Shown here: positions 53,815-62,310 of the stretch, one piece after another | How the letters are laid out: every line of letters starts with the position of its first letter | Numbering within the stretch: position 1 is the first letter of the stretch | Assembly: GCA_963727415.1 (NCBI GenBank) | Contig: CAVSGF010000002.1 | Location: 1,736,001 to 1,800,000 of the forward strand | Origin: DASQPR01 sp963727415 | Lineage (GTDB): Bacteria; Actinomycetota; Actinomycetes; Mycobacteriales; Micromonosporaceae | Direction: 5' to 3' | DNA: 64,000 nt | The notes under the pieces: generated by a model | Databases searched by the model: none | What the model was told of the DNA's origin: nothing | What the model saw: only the letters and a program-made list of their open reading frames with translations | Made by a program: the position numbers and the translations under genes

Positions 53815-54740
53815 GCGCATGCGTGCGACGTGCACGTCACACTCACACCGAGGCATCTGCTGCCATCGCGTCCGCATCGAGCGTCCGAGCGACGTCGCCG
53901 CGCGCTCCAGAGCCGGTCAGAGCGATGTGGCGGGCCTGCTCGACCGGGTCGCCGGACACGGCCACGAGCCGCTCATGCAACATCTGCCGCTGGTCCGGAC
54001 CGAGACTCGCGTACGCGGCCGCCACGATCAGTGGATGCGCCTTGCCCGGATCACCCGTACGCCGTCATCGGCCGGCTTGACCACCACCAGTCCGGCGTCC
54101 ACGGCGGTGGAGAGGCCATCAACGTCGCCGTTCCCGCGATCGGTGAATCGCCACGCCGCCGCCGTGCTCAGCATCCGAACTTCGATGGGCAGGCTGTTGA
54201 TTCGAAGGCCGATCAACGCGTCGAGGCTGCCCGGCACGGGCAGCGGCTGTCCCGGCGACGGCGCCAAGCAGGCGCCGCCCAAGACACGGCCCAACTCCAG
54301 CGCATGGAGCGGATTGCCAGCTGCTGTCTTGTGTATCTGGACCAGCAGCGGACGAGGCAAGCGCAAAGCGAGCCGCGCATGAAGCAGCTGGTAGATCGCA
54401 CCGACCGACATCGCGTCGACGCCCAACTGGACCACCTGCTCCGGCGGGAACGCGTTGGCAAGCATCGGCGCCGCGGAGCCGGACCGTACCGTGCCGATGA
54501 CGCGGAGAGCTTGCACGTCCCTCATGCACCGCAGCGCGAAGGCCAGGGCGCCGGCGCTCGGCGCTCGGCGCGTCCACATTGGGCCGCGGTCGAGCTCGCC
54601 AAGGCGGCCGGGCGCGCGGGGCACTGCCGCCCGGCGATCTAGAACGCTGCGAACGAGGAGAGCGTCGCAGCTTTCTCCCAGGGACGGCCCCAAACCGGCC
54701 CGGATACGCGGCCGGTCGCGGGTGGCACGGCTCACCCATA
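53815..54740 (-). pseudogene. AAA-ATPase/LuxR-type regulator, central fragment
   Basis: Minus strand: SAGALAFALRCMRDVQALRV, IGTVRSG, EQVVQLGVDAMSVGAIYQLL, LPRPLLVQIHKTAAGNPLHA, LELGRVLGG, GSLDALIGLRINSLPIEVRM, LSTAAAWRFTDRG and, after a shift near 54045, VAAAYASLGPDQRQMLHERL VAVSGDPVEQARHIAL. This is the middle of large LuxR (LAL/MalT-type) regulators. The Walker A part and the C-terminal HTH are missing. A 7-bp duplication near 54560 (GCCGAGC twice) breaks the N-terminal side. Confidence 0.6.
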
Positions 54741-54841
54741 GTGCCGCGCCACCCCTCTGGCCCGCCGATCTTGCATCATTATTCGGTCATTCGGGGCATA
54801 GACCGCGAAATTCGGGACATTAGCGCAAGATCGGCGAATGC

Positions 54842-55310
54842 TTACTGGCCGATCGTGACGCCCGCTGCTGTACAGATCTCGGTGACCTTCTTCGACTCTG
54901 CCGTGGTGTCGACGGCCTTCAGCTTGGCGACGAGGGGCCCGGCGTACGCCCCGACGTCGTTGAGGCTGGTGATCGAGTTGACAGCCTGCTCGAAGTCGGC
55001 CTCGGTGGCCAGCATGTTCTGTTTGAGCTCGGGGTCCTCGGCCTTTGCGGCGATGTCCTTGATCTTGACGAACGCGCTGGTGAGGTACTGCTTCGTGACG
55101 GCGAGGGCGGCCGCCTGTGCCGACGCCCCGGTCTTGCCATTCATCGCGTCATTGACGGCGTTTTGGAGCGCCGCCCGGTCGTTCGAGTCGGCGAAGAGAG
55201 TTTTGACGAAGAAAGTTTTGAGCTGCGTGCAGACGTCCTTGGCGTTCGCCGTGTGGTCCACCGCGCTCGCCGCGGCGCTCGGCGCCACGGAGTCGTTGCT
55301 TGCCGAACCG
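54842..55310 (-). pseudogene. Secreted alpha-helical protein, N-terminus lost
   Basis: Reads SAAASAVDHTANAKDVCTQL, KTFFVKTLFADSNDRAALQN, AVNDAMNGKTGASAQAAALA, VTKQYLTSAFVKIKDIAAKA, TAESKKVTEICTAAGVTIGQ and a stop. Two distant Cys and helical composition suggest an exported protein or lipoprotein. Its signal peptide is missing; upstream sequence belongs to another gene fragment, so it is fused by deletion. Confidence 0.5.
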
Positions 55311-55317
55311 GGTAACG

Positions 55318-55539
55318 CCGTACGAACGCTCGATCGACCTGGAAACGGGTTACGTAGCCGGCGCCAGAGGCGGGCACGTTCCAGTCTCGCGCGATCATGA
55401 TCGCGTACTCCTCGTTCAGGACCGGGTAGAAGATCGGTTGATCCGGCAGCCGCGGTGGCCACGCCTTCCAACCTGATTCCTTGACAGGCTCAAGTTCTTG
55501 CGGGCCGGTCGGCCGCCACAGTGTGATCAATTCTGTCAT
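55318..55539 (-). pseudogene. N-terminal half of an unrecognised conserved protein
   Basis: From ATG 55539 (GAGG 8 bases upstream): MTELITLWRPTGPQELEPVK, ESGWKAWPPRLPDQPIFYPV, LNEEYAIMIARDWNVPASGA, GYVTRFQVDRAFVRRYPVRQ. I recall the LWRPTGP-x-EL...GW-AWPPRLPDQPIFYPVLNE pattern as a conserved actinobacterial protein that continues after RRYPVRQ. Here homology stops at RRYPVRQ and the secreted-protein fragment begins. Function unknown. Confidence 0.6.
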
Positions 55540-55615
55540 CGTCCGCCTCATCTCCCGGCTAGCGAAGAGTACCGGCGGGTCCTGCGCAGTGCGACCGGGT
55601 TCGACGGTCGGAGCG

Positions 55616-55900
55616 CTACCTCTCCCAGCGATTGTCAGCCGAGACGGCGAGCGGGTGGGGTTGGCCGGTCATGGCTGCCAGGGCCGCGGCCACGTTTTGC
55701 AGGTCGGCCTTGATGTAGGTGGTGGTCGCCGGGCCGACGGTATCGGTGTGGCCGGCGTAGGCGCGCGCAATGCCGTAGCCGAAGTGGCGTTCCACCCAGG
55801 TCAGGGTGGTGTGGCGCAACCAGTGGGTAGAGACGCCCTGGGCGGCGACCCAGGGCAGGTGTCCGCCGAGGCGTTTCCAGAGGTGGTCGTAGCGTCGGCT
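55616..55900 (-). pseudogene. Tyrosine recombinase C-terminal remnant, module copy D
   Basis: Reads SRRYDHLWKRLGGHLPWVAA, QGVSTHWLRHTTLTWVERHF, GYGIARAYAGHTDTVGPATT, TYIKADLQNVAAALAAMTGQ and PHPLAVSAD, close to the end of copy B at 22020. HxxR (HWLRH) and Tyr (TTYIKAD) are kept. Homology is cut exactly where the IS3-type end TGAGGTTCCCCCGATTTCTC begins at 55901. Confidence 0.85.
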
Positions 55901-56236
55901 TGAGGTTCCCCCGATTTCTCGGAGAGTGTGTTAGCTGGCTAGTGCCAGTTCGTGGTCGATGGTAGCGGTGTTGGTGGTATCGATGGTTGTGGTGTTCCAG
56001 GCGGCCTCGTATTCGTCCGGGGATAGCCAGCCGAGGTCTTTCTGGATGCGTTCGCGGTTGTACCAGCCGTCGATGTAGGTGAAGATCGCGTTGTCGGCTT
56101 CGTCGCGGGTCCGCCACGAGTGGCGGTAGACGAGTTCGGTCTTCAACGTGGACCAGAAGTTTTCCATCAACGCGTTGTCGAACGAGTCTCCGACCGAGCC
56201 CATCGAGGCGGTGATTCCGTTGTCGGACAACCGTTG
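55901..56236 (-). mobile_element. IS3-family element, 3' fragment
   Basis: Terminal repeat TGAGGTTCCCCCGATTTCTC at 55901-55920. The frame 55931-56230 encodes SDNGITASMGSVGDSFDNAL, MENFWSTLKTELVYRHSWRT and RERIQKDLGWLSPDEYEAAW, the end of an IS3 OrfB integrase-like transposase including the catalytic Glu region. Everything upstream of SDNG is missing, replaced by the phosphopantetheinyl transferase gene. Confidence 0.85.
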
Positions 56237-56771
56237 TGCGGCCGACCGGGTCGATCACGAGGTCGGCGTCCAGGAATCCGAGCCACCGGCGGGTGAGCGG
56301 GTACCACGCCTTGAAGACGGCCTCCTTGGCGCTGAACAGCAGCCGGTGCCAGGGCACTGACGGCTGGTTGCGGGCGAGGCGCGCGAGCCGCCGTTCCTCG
56401 GCCGGCCGGACCACCCGCCCGGTGACGTGCATCGGGAACGGTTCGTCCGGCTCGGCGTCCACGCCCACGGTCAGAGCCCGGTCCCGGCGGCCGACGGCCG
56501 CGGCCCGGTAGCCCCGGCAGTGGGTGATGCTGCCGACCATGCCGTCCGGCCACAGCGGCTCGCCACGGGGTCCGCTCAGCAGCGGCGCGGGCGGGAACCC
56601 GTGCGCCGCCAGTGCCTCCCGCGCGCACCGGCGGGCGCTGGCGAACTCCGCCCGGCGCTCGACGGCCGCACCGGACACGAGCGCCTCCTCCTGGGCGAAT
56701 ACGGGTGCGCGCGCCCGGTCGTCGAAGGTCTCCGCGATCACGAACGCCGGGGGCAGGAGCCCCGCTAGCAC
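56237..56771 (-). pseudogene. 4'-phosphopantetheinyl transferase, 3' end truncated by IS3 fragment
   Basis: From GTG 56771: LAGLLPPAFVIAETFDDRAR, VERRAEFASARRCAREALAA, HGFPPAPLLSGPRGEPLWPD, GMVGSITHCRGYRAAAVGRR, VGVDAEPDEPFPMHV and HRLLFSAKEAVFKAWYPLTR. GVDAE and FSAKEAVFKAWYP are the CoA/magnesium motifs of the EntD/Sfp group, which primes carrier proteins. After WLGFLDADLVIDPVGRTT the frame runs into the IS3 fragment, replacing the last 30-40 residues. The start overlaps the stop of the 68-residue gene upstream. It may retain activity but the end of the fold is lost. Confidence 0.85.
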
Positions 56772-56971
56772 GGTGCGCCGTCGGCCGTCGGCATGGGCTG
56801 CGCGAGCGTCGAGGCCGTGGACCGGTCCTGCGGCTCCCGCTGGTACACCAGGTCGTTGACGAAGTCGATCTCGTCAATCGGTACGCCGTCGCGCCAGGTC
56901 GTCTCCGGCGTGCATAGCCGGCCGCAGAACGGCGCGCGGGTCCGCTGGGCGACGTGTCCGTCAGCGATCAT
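56765..56971 (-). CDS. 68-residue small protein in the biosynthetic operon
   Basis: From ATG 56971 with GAGGTG seven bases upstream: MIADGHVAQRTRAPFCGRLC, TPETTWRDGVPIDEIDFVND, LVYQREPQDRSTASTLAQPM, PTADGAPC. It begins six bases after the BtrH-like stop and its stop overlaps the GTG of the phosphopantetheinyl transferase, so it is firmly inside the operon. No carrier-protein DSL motif is present. Three Cys (FCGRLC and the last residue) and an acidic middle are notable. It could be a precursor peptide, a small cofactor-binding partner or simply an unknown; no family recognised. Confidence 0.6.
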   Translation of the reverse strand: MIADGHVAQRTRAPFCGRLCTPETTWRDGVPIDEIDFVNDLVYQREPQDRSTASTLAQPMPTADGAPC

Positions 56972-56977
56972 GGTCGA

Positions 56978-58004
56978 TCACCTCACTGGTGGGAGTCCTG
57001 ATCCGAAGTGCCAGGACGAGAGCGAGTCGAGCCGCTGGACGAGCCAGTCGGCGGCGGAGTCGTCCGGCCCGGGCGCATCACGCCGGTGCGCCGCCCGGCC
57101 CGCCGCCCGCGCCAGCTCGTCCAGCTCGTCGGCGAGCGCCTTGAAGTCGGTGAGGCAGAGCCGGTACGGGCGGTGCCGGCCGAGCCTGCGCAGGCCGGCG
57201 AGGAACAGGCTGGTTCGCAGCGCCCGGTCGGCGACGGCCTCGGCCAGGGCGGCGAGCTCGCTCCGGCCGTCCCGGCGGCAGATCTGCGCGAAGAGGTACA
57301 CCTGGGGCTGGATGTCGCCCAGGACCCACAGGTCGGCGGCGTTGGCGAGCGGGCGGCCGACCGCATCCGCCCAGAGGGACCGCAGCGCGGCGGCGGCCGC
57401 GGCGAACCGCCGCAGCGGGGCGACGGAATCCGCCACGATCTCCGCGGTGGCGGCGGCGTCGAACGGCCGGCCGCGTTCGACGGACGGGAGGTGGAGCAGG
57501 CGGGTGCACGAGCGTCGGGTGTCGTCGGTGAGCACGACGTCCCGGACGAAGCCGGCGTCCTCGTCGGCGTCGATGTCCAGGACCCGCGGGTGGTCCGCAT
57601 CCGCCGACACGACCAGGACGGCGTGGTTGTGCACGTGCCGCCGGCCTTTCCAGCTCGTCTCCGGGCCAGTAGAACCGGTCCATCCACAGCAGCACCGGCT
57701 CGCCCGCGCGGAGCAGATCCGCGAGGACCGGCCAGCGGTCGGGGCCGGGCGGGGCGAGGTGCCACGCGGCGGTGCCGCCGCGCAGGGCGAGAAACGGTCG
57801 GCCGTCCGTCCCGAGGCGGTCGGTGACCGCCCCGCCGAGCGTGTCGACGACCTCGTCGGCGCTGAACCCGTGCCCGCGCAGGACGGCTTCGACGCAGCGG
57901 TGGTAGCAGGTCAGCCCGTCCAGAGCGGTGTCGCGCCACCCGAGCGCGCCGCGCCGTTCCAACCGGACGGCGCCGGCGCTCCGGGCGACGGTCGGCGCGT
58001 TCAC
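56978..58004 (-). CDS. BtrH-like protein (butirosin BtrH N-terminal-type), one frameshift
   Basis: From GTG 58004: LGWRDTALDGLTCYHRCVEA, VLRGHGFSADEVVDTLGGAV, GRPFLALRGGTAAWHLAPPG, RAGEPVLLWMDRFYWPGDEL (first frame, to about 57640), then HNHAVLVVSADADHPRVLDI, DADEDAGFVRDVVL and a helical C-terminal half. A cysteine near the start, 'G.P.L..D..Y.P' and 'H.H.VLVVG-type' strands are the papain-like BtrH_N layout. In butirosin, BtrH transfers an acyl group from a carrier protein. One base is missing or extra at about 57640. Coupled by GTGA overlap to the radical SAM gene. Confidence 0.65.
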
Positions 58005-59026
58005 CTGCGGCCCGAGTGGTCGCGCTGGTTGAAGTCGAACACGGGCGAGGTTTCGTCGATGTACAGCGAACCGCGCGGTGCGAGGCCGGTCGTGGCGATG
58101 AGCTTGGTGGCGTAGTCGCGGTTCACAACGAAGCGGTTCTTGCCGTAGATGAGATACCGCTCGCGCTGTTCGCTGGGGGTGAAGTTGACCGTCATCACGT
58201 TGGCGCCGGCCGCGAAGCCGCGGGACTGGCCGCCGGTCTGGTTCTTGGCCAGCGCGCTGACCGAGGGGATGAGCCACCGCGGCTCGACGAGCCGGGACAC
58301 GGCCACGGCGTTGAGGGTCAGCTCGACGTCGCCGGGCGGGTGGTTGGCCAGGGGCGTGTCCGGGGCCGGTACGAACGGGGACATGCTGCACATGTGCACG
58401 CCGAGGTCGCGGGCGAACAGGATGTCGTCGGCGACGCTGGCCGTGTTCTGGCCGGGCAGCCCGACGATGGCGCCGGTGCCGACGCGGTAGCCGAGGCTCA
58501 GCAGGTCCTCGATGCAGGCCACCCGGGACTCCAGGGTCTCGTGGCGCATGCGTTCGTTGATCCGCGGGTCGCTCGACTCGTGCTTGATGATGTAGCTTGT
58601 CGCGCCCTGGTCGCGCAGGTACGCGTACTCGTCGTGGGTCTTGTTGCCGAGGTTGAGCAGGATCTCGACCTGACCGCCGAACAGGTCTCGGATGCGCGGG
58701 ATCGCCTCGCCGACGATGCGGGTGGTCTGCGGTATCTCGCCGGCCTGGAAGAAGACGACGTCGATGCCGCTGGCCTTCACGGTCCGGGCCACCTCGACGA
58801 GGTCGTCCGAGGTCAGCCGGAAGCCGTCGTTGGTGCGGGTGTTGTCCCGGCGCATCGGGCAGAACTCGCAGTTGACCCGGCATTGGTTGGTCAGCTCCGT
58901 CACGCCCCGGATCAGTGCCCGGTCCCCGAAAACCTCGTTGCGCAGGGTCCGGGCTCGATCGAAGAGCGCGTGCTGATCGGCGCCCCGCAATTCGAGCAGC
59001 TGGACCACGTCCTGTTGGTTGAGCAC
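58001..59026 (-). CDS. BioB-like radical SAM enzyme
   Basis: 341 residues from GTG 59026. The 4Fe-4S motif CRVNCEFC (Cys-x3-Cys-x2-Cys, about 50-57) follows IRGVTELTNQ. Later TIM-barrel pieces: VFFQAGEIPQTTRIVGEAIP, EILLNLGNKTHDEYAYLRDQ, GATSYIIKHESSDPRINERM, GYRVGTGAIVGLPGQNTASV and a BATS-like end GGQSRGFAAGANVMTVNFTP. This is the biotin synthase/HydE/PylB branch, which abstracts H and inserts S, methyl or rearranges carbon skeletons. bioA/D/F are absent, so it is a dedicated tailoring enzyme. The only undamaged full-length core gene of the cluster. Four bases after the ligase stop. Confidence 0.88.
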   Translation of the reverse strand: MLNQQDVVQLLELRGADQHALFDRARTLRNEVFGDRALIRGVTELTNQCRVNCEFCPMRRDNTRTNDGFRLTSDDLVEVARTVKASGIDVVFFQAGEIPQTTRIVGEAIPRIRDLFGGQVEILLNLGNKTHDEYAYLRDQGATSYIIKHESSDPRINERMRHETLESRVACIEDLLSLGYRVGTGAIVGLPGQNTASVADDILFARDLGVHMCSMSPFVPAPDTPLANHPPGDVELTLNAVAVSRLVEPRWLIPSVSALAKNQTGGQSRGFAAGANVMTVNFTPSEQRERYLIYGKNRFVVNRDYATKLIATTGLAPRGSLYIDETSPVFDFNQRDHSGRR

Positions 59027-59032
59027 CTCACG

Positions 59033-59940
59033 TCAGCCCTTCTCGCGGCCTGATCGGCACGGTTGTCCGGTCCGGTCCGGTCGAGCGTCGTCGTCGGTCG
59101 TTGCTGTCGTTCGTGTACGTGCCGAACGCCGCAGCGCCGACTTCTGGACCTTGCCTGCTCCGTTGCGGGGAGCGTGTCGAGGACCTCCAGCTCCTCCGGC
59201 CAGTAGACCTTCGTCAGTCCGCGCGTGCGCAGGTAGGCGCGAAGCTGCGGGAGCCCAAGCCGGTGCCCCGGCCGCAGGACCACGAAGGCGCACGCCCGCT
59301 CGCCCAACCGGGCGTCGCCGACCGGCGCCACGGCGACGTCGGCGATGGCGCGGTGCCTGATCAGGACGGACTCGACGAGCCGGGCCGGCACCTTGAGGGC
59401 CGCCACGGTTGATCACGTCGTTGGTCCGGCCGGTGATGCGCAGGTGACCGGTCGGGGACAGGACGGCGAGGTCGCCGGTGCGGTACCAGCCGTCGGGCGT
59501 GAAACCGGAGCGGTCGAAGTCCGGACCGATGCCGTAGCCGGCGAACGCGTACGGGCTGTCGATTTCCAGCCGACCGACCCGGCCGGCCTCGGCGGGCGAT
59601 CCGTCCTTGTGCATGACGCGCAGGCGGACGCCGTCGAGCGGCCGGCCGTCGGTGTCCCGCAGCGCCTCCGGCGGATCGTCGGCGGCACCGAGCGTGCCCA
59701 TGCAGGTCTCCGTGCTGCCCCAGGCCCGGTACACGGGAGTGTCGAACGCCGTGCGCGCGCGGTCGACCAGCTCGGGTTCGACGGGCGCACCGGTGACCAC
59801 GATCGCGCGCAGGCTCGCGGGGCGGTGCGCGCCGGCGTCGACGGCCAGCAGGTCGATCAGCATGGTCGGCGCGAGCTGTACGACGGTGATCCGCTGCGCG
59901 GACATCGCGGCCAGGGCGGCGTGCGCGTCCATCGGCCGGC
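59033..59940 (-). pseudogene. AMP-dependent acyl ligase, C-terminal half, two frameshifts
   Basis: Begins AHAALAAMSAQRITVVQLAP, TMLIDLLAVDAGAHRPASLR, AIVVTGAPVEPELVDRARTA, VYRAWGSTETCMGTLG (A5 motif), DGWYRTGDLAVLSPTGHLRI, TGRTNDVINRGG, then after a shift near 59410 VPARLVESVLIRHRAIADVA, PEELEVLDTLPAT and, after a return shift near 59160, GAGKVQKSALRR (A10 Lys). The ATP-binding A3 loop and the whole N-terminal half are absent; the reading frame abuts the PhyH gene on the other strand. Confidence 0.8.
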
Positions 59941-59968
59941 GACGGACAGGCGGCATCCCCGCGAGCGC

Positions 59969-60763
59969 GTGCTGGGGGCCCGGCGCGAGATCCTGCTCAA
60001 GTTCGCCATCGTCGGGGAGATCGACTCGATCAACCACGACGTCATGGACGCGATCCAGGCCGACGAGACGTTCACCGAGCAGGTGAACCTGTTCGCGTTC
60101 ACCGAGAGCCTGCGCTCCGGGACGGCGTACGGGAACATCGTCAACGCGCCGCAGATCATCGACTTCTTCACCGAGTTCCTGGGCGGCCCGGCCCGCAGCT
60201 TCGACTTCCGCTGGCCGCGGTTCATGCGTCCGGGTGAATCCACCGGCGTGCACGCCGACGGCCCGTACATCACGCGCGGGACGAAGAACGTGTGGTCGGC
60301 CTGGATTCCGCTGGGCGACGTCGCGATGACCGAGGGCACGATCGTGGTCCTGGAGGGCTCGCACCGCAACGAGCACCTGCGGGAGACGTACGGCGCCCGC
60401 GACGCGGACCGGGACAAGATCGGCTGGCTGAGCACCGACCCGCCCAAGATCCGGCGGCAGCTCGGCGGCCGGTGGCTCAGCACCGACTTCGAAGCCGGCG
60501 ACCTGCTGCTGTTCGGCATGCATCTGGTCCACGCCAGCATCGAGAACACCTCGCCGATCCGCCGCTGCCGGCTGAGTTCCGACACCCGCTACCAGCTGGT
60601 CGCCGACGACCTGGACGCGCGCTGGAACGGCGGCAACCCCCAACCGCACGGCGGTGCGCGGCGGGTGTTCCTGCCCGGGCGGAGCTTCGGCAACAACCGA
60701 AACCGGGACTTCGACGAGGAGTGGAAGGATGTCGACGAGCGGGGTCGGCTCCTGGTGCGTTAG
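59969..60763 (+). CDS. PhyH-type Fe(II)/2-oxoglutarate dioxygenase, N-terminus truncated
   Basis: About 264 residues from a possible GTG at 59969; homologues normally have another 40-60. ARREILLKFAIVGEIDSINH, DVMDAIQADETFTEQVNLFA, WPRFMRPGESTGVHADGPYI (HxD iron motif HAD, about 92), VAMTEGTIVVLEGSHRNEHL, DFEAGDLLLFGMHLVHASIE (distal His) and RCRLSSDTRYQLVADDLDAR (Arg for 2-oxoglutarate). It would hydroxylate or otherwise oxidise a C-H bond. The 5' end is lost at a junction with the ligase fragment. All iron ligands remain, so partial function is possible. Confidence 0.75.
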   Translation: MLGARREILLKFAIVGEIDSINHDVMDAIQADETFTEQVNLFAFTESLRSGTAYGNIVNAPQIIDFFTEFLGGPARSFDFRWPRFMRPGESTGVHADGPYITRGTKNVWSAWIPLGDVAMTEGTIVVLEGSHRNEHLRETYGARDADRDKIGWLSTDPPKIRRQLGGRWLSTDFEAGDLLLFGMHLVHASIENTSPIRRCRLSSDTRYQLVADDLDARWNGGNPQPHGGARRVFLPGRSFGNNRNRDFDEEWKDVDERGRLLVR

Positions 60764-60794
60764 CGTCGTGTGATCAGCCGAACGGGAGGATGCC

Positions 60795-61170
60795 ATGGAG
60801 CGCCCATCTACTCGAATCTCCGCGTCGGTTATCGGCGCGCCCGATCCGCGGCTGCTCGGCCACTTCTACTCGGATCTGCTCGGCTGGCCGATCACCGAGG
60901 AGCAGGACGGCTGGGTCATGATCAAGCCGCCCGGCGGCGGTACCGGCCTGTCGTTCCAGCTCGAAGACGACTACCGCGCGCCGGTCTGGCCGCCCCAGCC
61001 CGGCGCGCCAGCAGATGATGTCCCACCTGGACATCGCGGTCGAGGATCTCGACAAGGGCGTGGCCTGGGCGCTCGAAGCCGGGGCGCAGCTCGCCGACTT
61101 CCAGCCCCAGGACCACATCCACGTCATGCTGGATCCGGCCGGCCACCCGTTCTGCCTGTTCGGGAGCGGT
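60795..61170 (+). CDS. VOC (glyoxalase/bleomycin-resistance-type) domain, one frameshift, in frame with the next domain
   Basis: ATG 60795 has GGGAGG six bases upstream. TRISASVIGAPDPRLLGHFY, SDLLGWPITEEQDGWVMIKP, PGGGTGLSFQLEDDYRAPVW, then after an extra C near 61007 MSHLDIAVEDLDKGVAWALE, AGAQLADFQPQDHIHVMLDP, AGHPFCLFG. Complete VOC fold: one beta-alpha-beta-beta-beta half in each frame. No stop follows; the second frame continues straight into the AlkZ-like domain. VOC proteins bind metals and small molecules, including drug-sequestering resistance proteins. Confidence 0.75.
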
Positions 61171-62304
61171 TTGACCGCGGTCCCGCGGTTGTCCTGGCCG
61201 GCGGCGCTGGCCTGGCGGATGGGGCGCCATCATCTCCTCGACCGGGCGTCGCCGACGGCCCTGGTCGACGTCGCCGCCGACCTGGGCGGATTGCACGCGC
61301 AGGTGCTGTCCTCGTCGGCCCTGAGCCTGTGGGCGCGGACCGCCGGTCTGCAGCGATTCGCGCTGGACCGCGCGCTGTGGGACGAGCGGACCCTGGTCAA
61401 GCTGTGGGCCGCGCGCGGCACGCTCTACCTGCTGCCGGCCCGCGAGCTGGAGGTGTGGCTCGCCGCGCTGGGCACGATGACGAAGTTCGGCAACGCGACG
61501 GAACCGCACATCGACGCGATTGCGACCGCGGTCGGCACGGCGCTGACCGACGCGGTACTGACCCGCGAGCAACTCGCCGCGCGGGTGGCGGAGATCACCG
61601 GATCCGCCGAGTACGGGCGCAATGTGCGGCACGAGCTGGGGTGCGTACCTCAAAGCCGCGTCGTTTCGCGGCCTGATCTGCTTCGGGCCGGGCGAGGGCG
61701 GCAAGGTGACGTTCACCAATCCGCGGTCCTGGGTGCGGGGCGGCGACCGCACGCCGGTCGATCCGGACGAGGCGCTGCGCGAGGTGACCCGCCGGTTCCT
61801 GGCGTCGTACGCGCCGGCGACGGCCGAGGACTTGACCCGGTGGTGGCTCGGACCGCCGCGCCCCACCATCGGGGCCCGGATGATCGCCCGACTCGCAGAC
61901 GAGGCGGTGGAGGTCGACGTCGACGGTCGCCGGGCCTGGGTACTGGCCGCCGACCTGCCGGCGATGTCCGCGGCCCGCGCCGACGAGCGGGTGATACTGC
62001 TGCCCGGCTTCGATCCGTGGGTGGTCGGCGCGGCCCGGCACGCGCCGCTGCTCGATGCCGCATACCAGGCCCGGGTTTTCCGCCCGCAGGGCTGGATCTC
62101 GCCGGTGGTCCTCGTTGGCGGCCGGATCGAGGGCGTGTCTGGCGGCACACGGTCGATCGGCGCGGTGCGCTAACCGTCGACGTCGACCCGTTCCGATCGC
62201 CAGCAGCCGGCCTGCGCACGGCGATCGCCGAGGAGGCGGCGCGCCTGGCCGAGTTCCTGGGCGCGGACCGCACGCCGACCGTGGCGTTCGCCGACGCCCG
62301 TTAG
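61171..62304 (+). CDS. AlkZ-like winged-helix DNA glycosylase domain, two frameshifts
   Basis: TTG 61171 is a possible independent start, otherwise it is the C-terminal part of the VOC protein. PRLSWPAALAWRMGRHHLLD, LGGLHAQVLSSSALSLWART, ERTLVKLWAARGTLYLLPAR; after a shift near 61640 GAYLKAASFRGLICFGPGEG, GKVTFTNPRSW, TRRFLASYAPATAEDLTRWW; after another near 62140 RHTVDRRGALTVDVDPFRSP, AAGLRTAIAEEAARLAEFLG. This is the HTH_42/AlkZ fold. AlkZ removes bulky alkylated bases and gives self-resistance in azinomycin-type clusters; other members have unknown roles. Six bases from the converging halogenase. Confidence 0.75.
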   Translation: MTAVPRLSWPAALAWRMGRHHLLDRASPTALVDVAADLGGLHAQVLSSSALSLWARTAGLQRFALDRALWDERTLVKLWAARGTLYLLPARELEVWLAALGTMTKFGNATEPHIDAIATAVGTALTDAVLTREQLAARVAEITGSAEYGRNVRHELGCVPQSRVVSRPDLLRAGRGRQGDVHQSAVLGAGRRPHAGRSGRGAARGDPPVPGVVRAGDGRGLDPVVARTAAPHHRGPDDRPTRRRGGGGRRRRSPGLGTGRRPAGDVRGPRRRAGDTAARLRSVGGRRGPARAAARCRIPGPGFPPAGLDLAGGPRWRPDRGRVWRHTVDRRGALTVDVDPFRSPAAGLRTAIAEEAARLAEFLGADRTPTVAFADAR

Positions 62305-62310
62305 TCCGCG

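Noticed and set aside
56237..56771. Fusion protein of PPTase and transposase/integrase (frame open to 55635)
   Set aside because: The frame continues by chance through the IS3 fragment in a non-transposase reading; it is a truncation, not a designed fusion.
57078..58883. 601-residue open frame on the minus strand across two cluster genes
   Set aside because: It is Arg/Pro-rich shadow sequence over the radical SAM gene and only its last third coincides with the first part of the BtrH-like gene; the families are clear in the other frames.
59033..60796. 587-residue minus-strand open frame covering the PhyH gene
   Set aside because: The part above 59940 is antisense to a well-conserved dioxygenase with all iron ligands; only the part below is ligase.
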